From assembly GCA_023142215.1 (NCBI GenBank), contig JAGLJW010000019.1:1-22788 (forward strand): 22,788 nt of DNA. Reading direction: 5' to 3'. Positions 17,186-22,788 of the stretch are shown piece by piece (positions within the stretch are counted from its first letter, which is position 1; the number at the start of each line of letters is the position of its first letter). A model generated the notes under the pieces. That model did not search any database, was not told the DNA's origin, and saw only the letters and a program-made list of their open reading frames with translations. The position numbers and the translations under genes were made by a program. The DNA is from Candidatus Parcubacteria bacterium. GTDB lineage: Bacteria; Patescibacteriota; Patescibacteriia; Patescibacteriales; UBA12075.

Positions 17186-19018
17186 TTATTCAACTGTTAC
17201 TGATTTTGCCAAATTTCTTGGCTGATCAGGATTTTTTCCTAATTCAATTGCCATATAATATGCAAATAATTGCAAAACAATTGTTGTTGTAATGGGAGAT
17301 AATAATTCATTTACCTCAGGCAAAATAAAACGATAATCAATATCAGAAAAACCTTTAACATCTTTATTGGTTAATAAAAAAACTTTTCCGCCTCTTGCCT
17401 TAATTTCATCAACTGTTATTCTTGAATGTTCCAAAGTAGAATCGTTTGGAGCAATAACAACACATAAAAAATCTTCATCAATTAATGCAATCGGTCCGTG
17501 TTTCATTTCGCCAGCAGGATAAGCCTCAGCATGAAGATAACTAATCTCCTTTAACTTCAAAGCTCCTTCCTCCGCAACGAAAGAATTAAACCTTCTTCCT
17601 AAAAAATATTGATTTTTGAATTTGGACATTTTAATTGCCAAATCTTTAATCAATTTTTTTTCATTCAAGACTATATTAATACAAGAAGGAAGATTTTTGA
17701 TAAGAATTTTAAATTTCTCTATTGCATCATCTGTTAAAACTTCTCTCTGTTTAGCAATCTCAAATCCAAACAAAAAAATATTCATGACCTGCGCAGTAAA
17801 TGCTTTTGTTGAAGCTACAGCAACTTCTTTCCCTGCATTTAAATAAATACAAGTATCAGTTAATCGCTCCAATGAACTAAATTGTTTATTTACAATACCG
17901 ATTGAAAATAAATGTGCTGTGTTTTTAAAATCATCTACGACACGTAGAATATCAAGAGTTTCTCCTGATTGACTTAAATATACACAAACATCATTTTTTT
18001 CAATAACTAAATCATCAACATTAAGTTCAGAGGCTAAATAAGCACTTGCTTTTATGTCAAAAGAATTAAACAACTTCTCGGCATATTTACAAGCAAAAAA
18101 AGATGTTCCGCAACCAATAAAATGAAATCTATTCACTTTTTTCAGTAATGCTAATACTTTTTTTCTTCCTGAATCAGAATTAAATTGAAGACCTTTTTTA
18201 CTTATGTCTTTAATAATTTTCTTCTGTTCAAAAATTTCTTTCTTCATGAAAAATGAATCAATATCATTTTTTGGCTTAAAATCATTATTAATTTCAATCT
18301 TTTCTATTCCGCTTCTATTTAAAAAATTGAAATCATTTTTTCGCAAAACTACAATATCTCCATCTTCAAGTGGAGAAAAAACAATCTTCTTCTCTCCACT
18401 CATCCTTTTTATTGCTTCAATATCTGAAACAATAAAAATATCCTTTTCGGTTTTAGAAACCAACAAAGGACTATTTCCTTTTTTGGTAGCAATCATAATT
18501 TCAGGATGATTTTTTGAAAAAACAACAATGGCATTATCGCCTTCTAGTCTTCGCATGGTAGTATTTACTGCCAAACAAAAATCTCCAGCACAATTCTTAA
18601 AATCATTCGCAATTAAATTTATAATTACTTCTGTGTCAGTATCTGACTTAAAAAGAACACCAAAATTATGTAAATAATCACGAAGATTATCCACATTTCT
18701 CACAATTCCATTATGAACAATAAAAAATTCTTCGTTCATATCAGTATGTGGATGAGCATTTATATCACTCGGTTTTCCTGTGGTTGCCCATCTGTTGTGA
18801 GCAATAGCAAAAGAACACAAATCATTTTTATAGCCATTAAATTTTTTACCAATTTCCAATGCCGTAACCCCTGCTTTTTTATGAACCACAACTCTATCTC
18901 CAAAACGAGCAGCGATTCCATTTGAATCAAATCCTCTGTAACTTAATTCAGAAGATCCTTCAACAACAAGCTCTAGGGCATTACCATTTTCACTTATACA
19001 GCCAACAATTCCACACAT
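17186..19018 (-). CDS. glmS: Glutamine--fructose-6-phosphate aminotransferase (isomerizing)
   Basis: GlmS makes glucosamine-6-phosphate from fructose-6-phosphate and glutamine, the first step toward UDP-GlcNAc and peptidoglycan. The chain starts MCGIVG, so Cys2 is the amidotransferase nucleophile. The glutaminase domain (about 1-230) includes AHNRWATTGKPSDINAHPH, IVHNGIVRN and FKSDTDTEVI. Two SIS sugar-isomerase domains follow (about 285-420 and 455-600), with GCGTSFFACKYAE, LSQSGETLDILRV, AGKEVAVASTKAFTAQV, EAYPAGEMKHGPIALI and the standard ending LAKSVTVE. Its 610 aa is normal. A GGAGGT SD lies 7 nt before the ATG. I see no glmS ribozyme in the leader. Inverted repeats lie on both sides, and a TrmB-like gene is upstream. 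Confidence 0.97.
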   Translation of the reverse strand: MCGIVGCISENGNALELVVEGSSELSYRGFDSNGIAARFGDRVVVHKKAGVTALEIGKKFNGYKNDLCSFAIAHNRWATTGKPSDINAHPHTDMNEEFFIVHNGIVRNVDNLRDYLHNFGVLFKSDTDTEVIINLIANDFKNCAGDFCLAVNTTMRRLEGDNAIVVFSKNHPEIMIATKKGNSPLLVSKTEKDIFIVSDIEAIKRMSGEKKIVFSPLEDGDIVVLRKNDFNFLNRSGIEKIEINNDFKPKNDIDSFFMKKEIFEQKKIIKDISKKGLQFNSDSGRKKVLALLKKVNRFHFIGCGTSFFACKYAEKLFNSFDIKASAYLASELNVDDLVIEKNDVCVYLSQSGETLDILRVVDDFKNTAHLFSIGIVNKQFSSLERLTDTCIYLNAGKEVAVASTKAFTAQVMNIFLFGFEIAKQREVLTDDAIEKFKILIKNLPSCINIVLNEKKLIKDLAIKMSKFKNQYFLGRRFNSFVAEEGALKLKEISYLHAEAYPAGEMKHGPIALIDEDFLCVVIAPNDSTLEHSRITVDEIKARGGKVFLLTNKDVKGFSDIDYRFILPEVNELLSPITTTIVLQLFAYYMAIELGKNPDQPRNLAKSVTVE

Positions 19019-19025
19019 AATTTTT

Positions 19026-19031
19026 ACCTCC
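19026..19031 (-). promoter_or_regulatory. Strong SD of glmS
   Basis: GGAGGT, 7 nt before the ATG that gives Cys2. Notable because most genes in the window have no SD. Confidence 0.8.
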
Positions 19032-19062
19032 TTGTTAATTTTAAACTTAAAAGAACATTATT

Positions 19063-19192
19063 TCTGTCATTTCAAACGAATGCTACATCGCTGTCATCCT
19101 GGAGCTAAAGCGATAGGATCTTATGAATTACGCAACGTAGTATAATTAATGAGATTCTATCACTACGCATTCGCTCCGTTCCAGAATGACAG
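19063..19192. repeat. MITE-like inverted repeat (CTGTCATCCTGG family)
   Basis: A short partial unit (19063-19090, TCTGTCATTTCAAACGAATG) precedes a full imperfect palindrome at 19091-19192. The palindrome's ends read CTGTCATCCTGGAGC and, on the other strand, CTGTCATTCTGGAACGGAGC. Its centre (TAATTAATGAGATT) resembles that of the repeat at 17014-17117. It fills most of the glmS leader region. Confidence 0.8.
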
Positions 19193-19231
19193 TGTTGTTT
19201 GCTCCTTCTTGCAATAACAGGGCAATATTTA

Positions 19232-19981
19232 CTATTTCAAAAAACTCCACAACTTCAAGAAAATCTCTTTTTGCGTTGCATAAATCATTCTATTTTCAAT
19301 TATAACTCCAACTGAAGTGCCTTGATTATCTCTTGATAAAAAAGCACATTTTCCAGCATAAATTACAATATATGTCATTGAATTTTTTTCGGCATTAGCC
19401 ACTTGCATCCATTTACGTTCATCTAATCCATAAGTATCTCCGCCTTCGGAAAGAGAGATTGTCTGGGCTTTTATATTCTGTTTAATTCTCTTTTTATTAT
19501 AACTTGGATAAGCATTATAAATATCTTCCCGCACACCTTCTGCTGAATAAATAAAATAAGTTTTATCTCTCTCTTTCACAACTGTATCCAGAATATCATC
19601 TAAAATAAATTTAATACCTTCACGTCCTTCATAAAATTTGGTAACTGGCTTATTTTCTTCTTTTCCCTGAAGAGATTTTAATTCTGGAATTAAATCTTTA
19701 ATTTTTTCTTTTACGCTTTGAAGTTCTTCCTCTCTATCGTTAATAACTTTCAAAAGTTTTTCAGGATCTTCTGCTACAAATCGTTGTTTTGTTTTAGTAT
19801 GATAATAACTAACCAATCCAATTTCTTGCAATTTTTTTAAAACATCATAAGTAGTCCCACGATTTAAATCACATAATTCAGCAAGTGATCGTACAGAAAT
19901 TGCTCCATACTCCAAAAGTTTCAAAAAAACTTTTATCTCTTTATCATTTAAACCTGCTTTATGTAAAATTGTAATATCCAT
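19232..19981 (-). CDS. TrmB-family transcriptional regulator
   Basis: 249 aa. The N-terminal winged helix-turn-helix (about 1-70) reads AGLNDKEIKVFLKLLEYGAISVRSLAELCDLNRGTTYDVLKKLQEIGLVSYY, which is typical TrmB. A coiled-coil linker follows (about 78-105, DREEELQSVKEKIKDLIPEL). The C-terminal effector region (about 112-249) has the pattern TKFYEGREGIKFILDDIL and a late GVIIENRMIYATQKEIFLKLWSFL. TrmB proteins often sense sugars. Here the gene lies 213 nt upstream of glmS on the same strand, so a link to amino-sugar supply is plausible but unproven. No SD is seen. Confidence 0.85.
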   Translation of the reverse strand: MDITILHKAGLNDKEIKVFLKLLEYGAISVRSLAELCDLNRGTTYDVLKKLQEIGLVSYYHTKTKQRFVAEDPEKLLKVINDREEELQSVKEKIKDLIPELKSLQGKEENKPVTKFYEGREGIKFILDDILDTVVKERDKTYFIYSAEGVREDIYNAYPSYNKKRIKQNIKAQTISLSEGGDTYGLDERKWMQVANAEKNSMTYIVIYAGKCAFLSRDNQGTSVGVIIENRMIYATQKEIFLKLWSFLK

Positions 19982-20036
19982 ATTAATAATATTTAAATTT
20001 AAAAACTATATATAATCTAATAATTTAATAAAATTA

Positions 20037-20064
20037 CTGGCGAATACTTCATAGTATTCGCCAG
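20037..20064 (-). terminator. Terminator of the IMPase-like gene
   Basis: Perfect 11-bp arms, CTGGCGAATAC and GTATTCGCCAG, flank a 6-nt loop (20048-20053). A moderately T-rich tract follows on the minus strand. It starts 5 nt beyond the stop at 20070 and lies upstream of the TrmB-like gene. Confidence 0.8.
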
Positions 20065-20069
20065 GTTAA

Positions 20070-21260
20070 TTAAAAATAATCACCAATATCTCTATAGCCA
20101 CTTTGCTTCATAATTCCAGTAAGCCAGGTGTTTTCTTTATGACATATCACAATCATTGATCTAAAATGACTGGGATTACTAAATTGACTGATTTTATTTA
20201 TATCCATAAACTTCCCAATTTGGGGACGTTCTCTAAATATACTTAAATCAGGCGTTACCGACATGGGAATTCCTTTTTTTGCCATAATCGGTTCGGTATA
20301 TACTTCATAAATCCTTAGTTCCTTTCTTCCTTCTGTATCTCTAGCAAATTTTACTATCGGTAACCAATGGCTCCATTCGGTAATTTTTTCACCATTTGCT
20401 AAAATAAAACCTACAGGTGAACAAGAATTTAAGTTAGAAAGATATAATGGTCTAGAAGGACCACCCGGCTCTTTATGGTGCAAATGAATATCCACACCGT
20501 CATTTCCAACAAAAATAGAACTAGCTTCAAAGTGCTCTCGGTAACCTTCCTTGCCAAGAAATGTAACGAAACGTCTACAATTACCCTTAGAGTAATAAAA
20601 AACTAACTTCTTACTTTTCTTGCATAAATCATCAAGAATAAATCTTTTACCACTTTGCTTCAATAAATTAATTTGAAAAACTCCTTTTTCGCATGCTAAA
20701 GTTAATTCTCCTGTTATAAAATTTGCAATTACTGAACATATAGCCTTTCCTCGAAATATACACGTAATAGCTGTAGTCGCACCAGTAATAGCCACAGGTG
20801 ATTCACCAATACTTTCCCATTCCTTATTCACACCATATTTATTCCACAACTCACGAACAGTTATATTGCTTTCAGGAATAGCACTCTCTACCTCAGTATC
20901 AGAATATTCTTCTTTAAATTCGAGTTTCATTAAAGCAATAATGAATCTCTTTAAATACTTTGATCGATCTGCAGGATCAGAAATAAAAACTAAGGGTTGC
21001 ATATTGGGATGATAGGTTTCTGGCAATCCAGCTATTGTTTGTTTATCAGTTTCTTCAGTTACAAATATTACCTGTTCATCATACTTTTTTACTCCTCGTA
21101 CATAAACTATTTCAGGTATAGCATCAAGCCCCAAAGTGTCACTTTTACCATAATTTGATACATTTAAAACTTCTCTTACTTCAGAGCTCAAGAATGTTTC
21201 GTAAACTTCTTTCACAACAGTCACCATAAACTCAATGTGATTCCGATTAATATTCAGCAT
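20070..21260 (-). CDS. Inositol-monophosphatase-like protein, divergent active site
   Basis: 396 aa from the ATG at 21260. That start is chosen because AGGAGGTG lies 5 nt before it; an upstream in-frame ATG at 21299 would place this SD inside the gene. FVTEETD, then 19 residues later VFISDPADRSKYL, mirrors the metal-binding GEE(S/T) and DPxDGT motifs of the inositol monophosphatase/FBPase fold. The usual DGT is DRS here. The next segment, PVAITGATTAITCIFRGKAICSVIANFITGELTLACEKGVF, resembles the family's strand with vvGVV-x-P-x-GELF-x-A. I do not find a clear WDxAA third motif. It could be a sugar-phosphate phosphatase or a non-catalytic relative. The gene is monocistronic, with its own terminator and likely promoter. 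Confidence 0.5.
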   Translation of the reverse strand: MLNINRNHIEFMVTVVKEVYETFLSSEVREVLNVSNYGKSDTLGLDAIPEIVYVRGVKKYDEQVIFVTEETDKQTIAGLPETYHPNMQPLVFISDPADRSKYLKRFIIALMKLEFKEEYSDTEVESAIPESNITVRELWNKYGVNKEWESIGESPVAITGATTAITCIFRGKAICSVIANFITGELTLACEKGVFQINLLKQSGKRFILDDLCKKSKKLVFYYSKGNCRRFVTFLGKEGYREHFEASSIFVGNDGVDIHLHHKEPGGPSRPLYLSNLNSCSPVGFILANGEKITEWSHWLPIVKFARDTEGRKELRIYEVYTEPIMAKKGIPMSVTPDLSIFRERPQIGKFMDINKISQFSNPSHFRSMIVICHKENTWLTGIMKQSGYRDIGDYF

Positions 21261-21265
21261 AATTA

Positions 21266-21273
21266 CACCTCCT
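21266..21273 (-). promoter_or_regulatory. Strong SD fixing the IMPase-like start
   Basis: AGGAGGTG, 5 nt before the ATG at 21260. It is the longest SD match in the window and decides against the upstream ATG at 21299. Confidence 0.85.
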
Positions 21274-21301
21274 ACTGTTTTTTTTAATAAAATGAGCAAT
21301 A

Positions 21302-21329
21302 TAGTTTAAGTACTTATTTACTTAAACTA
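21302..21329 (-). promoter_or_regulatory. Perfect 11-bp inverted repeat, operator or leader hairpin
   Basis: Arms TAGTTTAAGTA and TACTTAAACTA flank 6 bp (21313-21318). It lies between the candidate promoter and the SD of the IMPase-like gene, at or just after the predicted transcript start. It is suited to repressor binding or to a 5' leader hairpin. I did not find the same arms elsewhere in the window. Confidence 0.5.
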
Positions 21330-21341
21330 AGTTATAAATAC

Positions 21342-21370
21342 AGCTTAATTGTTTTTTAAATCTTTGTCAA
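21342..21370 (-). promoter_or_regulatory. Candidate promoter of the IMPase-like gene
   Basis: A perfect TTGACA (21365-21370) is seen on the minus strand. The -10 at 17 bp (TAAGCT, 21342-21347) is poor, so the exact promoter is uncertain. Confidence 0.35.
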
Positions 21371-21707
21371 CTATTTTTCTACAATAATTAGTGTAACTAT
21401 ATATTTATACTAAAATTAAACAAAATCTTACACGAGAAATGTCAATTAATATTTTTATTATACAAATAAGTTTATAATATTTTATATAGAACTATAAGTT
21501 ATCCACTCTCTAGATTTTAAATTCCCAACTACACGAGAATAACAAAAAAATTCATTATCCATGTACAACGTTCTACGATCGTAAAACGTTGTACACTATT
21601 TTTTAAAATTTTTTTAAGGTATTATTAAAAGTATTATATTGAATCTGTCGTTAAACTATGGTTTTGGCGACAGACCCATATTGTAATATTTATTACAAAT
21701 AAAAATA
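21371..21707. other. Gene-free stretch holding composite repeat copy A
   Basis: No gene is supported here. From the right it holds a short inverted repeat TTGTAATA-tt-TATTACAA (21681-21698), a stem-loop and the large palindrome, which together form repeat copy A. Further left is plain AT-rich DNA (21371-21560), with TACACGAGAA at 21430-21439 and its near copy TACACGAGAAT at 21530-21540. A DnaA-box-like TTATCCACT is at 21499-21507. Confidence 0.5.
21562..21700 (-). repeat. Composite repeat copy A, downstream of the Cas2/PaaX-like gene
   Basis: In minus-strand order it has a GTAATAAATATTAC-like tract, then a 7-bp stem-loop (arms 21644-21650 and 21668-21674) whose loop includes CATAGTTT, then a 34-nt palindrome (21562-21595) beginning TGTACAACGTTTTACGATCG. 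The palindrome has one changed position, 21573. That change is a C-A mismatch on the plus strand but a G-U pair in minus-strand RNA. Copy B at 22284-22396 has the same parts in the same order and orientation. The spacing between stem-loop and palindrome differs. Confidence 0.8.
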
Positions 21708-22259
21708 TCAAGAAAGCTTAAATATCTTTTTCAAATCATTCTGGTTATTAATATAATTTGCTTCTAAAAATTTAACACTAGAATTAATTCCAAAAAATTG
21801 TATCAACATATTAATTTCTTTTTCACACTCATAAGGATAAACAAAAACACTTTTTTGTAACTCAACAAACTTCAATCTCTTAAGCATTCCTCGTAAAGAA
21901 TCTCTAGCAAATCTGTTTTTTTCAGACACATCAAACATCACAACTCTCCATTTTTTATCCCAATTAACAGGTTTTTTTATTTTTATATTTCTAAAATTCA
22001 ATTTATTAGCAATCCTCATACCATCCTTAGTCAACACTGCTTTAAAACTATTCTTACCTTCGTCAAAAGAAACAAGTTTATGTTCTTTAAGTGAATTAAC
22101 AGAACGGTTTAAACTTCTCTTGTTTATTTTCCTCCAACTTTTTTTAAATTCCTGAATTATATATTTCTGAGTTCTGGGATTATAACTCAACCCAAAACCA
22201 ATCCCTGCCGAAAGTAATAATAATATTTTTTGTTGATTTTTACCTAATTTAAACTTCAT
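21708..22259 (-). CDS. Solitary Cas2/PaaX-like protein (wHTH plus Cas2-type ferredoxin fold)
   Basis: 183 aa. Residues 1-95 form a basic N-terminal part with a hydrophobic helix (KILLLLSAGIGFGLS) and a winged-helix-like region (SLNRSVNSLKEHKLVSFDEG, then KAVLTKDGMRIANKL), as in PaaX-type regulators. Residues 100-183 look like Cas2: WRVVMFDVSEKNRFARDSLR carries the strand-end Asp (D110) equivalent to the Cas2 metal-binding residue, and FVELQKSVFVYPYECEKEI matches the QxSVF strand. No cas1, other cas gene or CRISPR array is in the window. The gene ends in TGA, the only protein gene here to do so besides the microprotein. It has no SD and a leaderless-type promoter. Composite repeats lie on both sides. 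It may be a repressor, a nuclease or an element-borne protein. Confidence 0.75.
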   Translation of the reverse strand: MKFKLGKNQQKILLLLSAGIGFGLSYNPRTQKYIIQEFKKSWRKINKRSLNRSVNSLKEHKLVSFDEGKNSFKAVLTKDGMRIANKLNFRNIKIKKPVNWDKKWRVVMFDVSEKNRFARDSLRGMLKRLKFVELQKSVFVYPYECEKEINMLIQFFGINSSVKFLEANYINNQNDLKKIFKLS

Positions 22260-22265
22260 ATTTTA

Positions 22266-22294
22266 ATTATACTTAAATAATCTATTTTGTACAA
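22266..22294 (-). promoter_or_regulatory. Leaderless promoter of the Cas2/PaaX-like gene, -35 inside the palindrome
   Basis: On the minus strand TTGTAC (22289-22294) and a perfect TATAAT (22266-22271) are 17 bp apart. The -10 ends 6 nt before the ATG at 22259, so the first transcribed base should be at the start codon. The -35 lies in one arm of the palindrome at 22284-22325, a classic position for a repressor operator. Confidence 0.5.
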
Positions 22295-22396
22295 CGTTTT
22301 ACGATCGTAAAACGTTGTACAAAATTAGAATTAGGAGTTTATTGCCAAACTATGATCTTAGCAACATGTCCTATTAGGTAATATTTTTTGTAATTA
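22284..22396 (-). repeat. Composite repeat copy B, between 5S rRNA and the Cas2/PaaX-like gene
   Basis: It has a perfect 42-bp palindrome (22284-22325, core 22288-22321) and a stem-loop (arms 22340-22345 and 22361-22366) with the same CATAGTTT loop motif on the minus strand. A tract similar to copy A (TATTACC, with ACAAAAAATATT) follows. The stem holds one C-A pair on the plus strand that becomes G-U on the minus strand. Its right edge abuts the stem that encloses 5S rRNA. Confidence 0.8.
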
Positions 22397-22540
22397 AAAA
22401 AACACCATTGTTCTGGCGGCGACTTACTTTCCCAGGGGTTAGCCCCAAGTATCATCAGCGCTGGAAGTCTTAACTTCTGAGTTCGGTATGGAATCAGGTG
22501 TAACTCTTCCGCAAGAACCACCAGAACAATGGTGTTTTTT
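22397..22540 (-). terminator. 20-bp stem enclosing 5S rRNA: processing stem and terminator
   Basis: The segments 22397-22416 and 22521-22540 are perfectly complementary over 20 bp and enclose the 5S gene, including its terminal helix. On the minus strand the 3' arm ends in a run of T, so the same stem could serve RNA processing and transcription termination. Confidence 0.6.
22412..22525 (-). rRNA. rrf: 5S ribosomal RNA
   Basis: On the minus strand the gene starts UCUGGUGGUUCUUGCGGAAG. It contains the 5S hallmarks CCGAACUCAGAAGUUAAG and GGGAAAGUAAGUCGCCGCCAGA-like closing sequence, and its ends pair as helix I. Length is about 114 nt. It lies about 145 nt downstream of 23S rRNA in the usual 23S-5S order. 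The ends are estimated from helix pairing. Confidence 0.95.
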
Positions 22541-22670
22541 AATTTTATAACAATATTTAATAACAAATAAATAGACAAACAAATTATTTTTGATAACATC
22601 TCCAAAAGTTAAACAAAAATATTCTCTGACACCTTTTACTTTAAAATAATTTAATATTATTAGCAAAAAG
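22526..22670 (-). other. 23S-5S spacer
   Basis: AT-rich spacer without a tRNA. CACCTTTT near the 23S end and AAAAGGTG about 25 nt further downstream (minus strand) can pair, and may form a processing hairpin. Confidence 0.5.
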
Positions 22671-22788
22671 GTGGAAAAATCATATGGTATATTAGTACTC
22701 CTCAGCTAAACATATTACTACGCTTACACTTAGAGCCTATCAACGTCGTAGTCTCCGACGAACCTATGAAACCTAATCTTGAAGACGG
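22671..22788 (-). rRNA. rrl: 23S ribosomal RNA, 3' end (partial)
   Basis: The plus strand reads as the complement of a 23S 3' terminus. ATTAGTAC is about 20 nt from the end, CGCTTACAC follows, and then CCTATCAACGTCGTAGTCT, which is near-universal in bacterial 23S. The gene continues past the right edge. The 3' boundary is placed by analogy with E. coli and is good to a few bases. Confidence 0.93.

Noticed and set aside
18687..18695. TTATCCACA DnaA-box word
   Set aside because: It lies inside the glmS coding sequence in an AT-rich genome and is most likely chance.
19019..19231. glmS ribozyme/riboswitch in the glmS leader
   Set aside because: The leader is filled by a palindromic repeat and I see no glmS-ribozyme core.
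21482..21562. 26-codon ORF beginning at the edge of palindrome copy A (minus strand)
   Set aside because: No SD, no promoter at the right distance, unremarkable peptide.
21708..21710. UGA recoded as glycine (code 25), as in some CPR lineages
   Set aside because: uvrA, glmS, gldG-like and the surface-protein frame contain no in-frame UGA, which a recoded genome would use often.
21562..22325. CRISPR array suggested by repeats beside a Cas2-like gene
   Set aside because: There are only two repeat copies with a whole gene between them, no regular spacers and no other cas gene.
22339..22666. Two minus-strand ORFs across 5S rRNA and its flanks
   Set aside because: They read through the 5S gene and spacer, and their proteins are translations of rRNA.

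Overview
The window is AT-rich DNA with short intergenic gaps and standard stop usage (no in-frame UGA inside the long genes). Most genes lack a Shine-Dalgarno sequence. The gene set includes a GldA/F/G-type ABC operon followed by thioredoxin and DUF4340 genes, a bacterial-PH membrane protein, a solitary Cas2/PaaX-like protein and a giant DUF2341/LamG/beta-helix surface protein. Together this points to a Candidate Phyla Radiation (Patescibacteria) bacterium, probably of Parcubacteria type. That placement is inferred from gene content; no 16S sequence is present.

Layout. 1-3370 (-): a giant secreted or surface protein that runs off the left edge. 3563-6590 (-): queA, a PH-domain membrane protein, a small membrane protein and ruvB. 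6688-7518 (+): a class-IV PLP aminotransferase, divergent from ruvB with overlapping promoters. 7605-12028 (-): a five-gene operon, gldA-like ATPase, gldF-like permease, gldG-like auxiliary protein, thioredoxin and DUF4340 protein, with a recognisable promoter and terminator. 12217-15090 (+): uvrA. 15183-15290 (-): a 35-codon membrane microprotein with its own promoter, strong SD and terminator. 15381-16874 (-): an AI-2E/PerM permease and a two-helix membrane protein. 17186-19981 (-): glmS and a TrmB-type regulator, with glmS bracketed by MITE-like inverted repeats. 20070-21260 (-): an inositol-monophosphatase-like protein with a strong SD. 21708-22259 (-): a Cas2/PaaX-like protein. 22412-22788 (-): 5S rRNA and the 3' end of 23S rRNA.

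The part most likely to be undescribed lies just downstream of the rRNA operon. The Cas2/PaaX-like gene is bracketed by two same-orientation copies of a composite repeat. Each copy has a 34-bp palindrome plus a second stem-loop with the same loop motif. Where either stem is imperfect, the change gives G-U wobble pairs only in the minus-strand transcript, which suggests a structured RNA. The upstream palindrome also overlaps the -35 box of an apparently leaderless promoter for the gene. The layout resembles a REP/RAYT pair or an autoregulated mobile element, but built around a Cas2-fold protein.

Housekeeping functions here are DNA repair (uvrA, ruvB), tRNA queuosine modification (queA) and amino-sugar synthesis for the envelope (glmS). 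Envelope functions are the Gld-type ABC system, the PH protein, the PerM permease and the surface protein.
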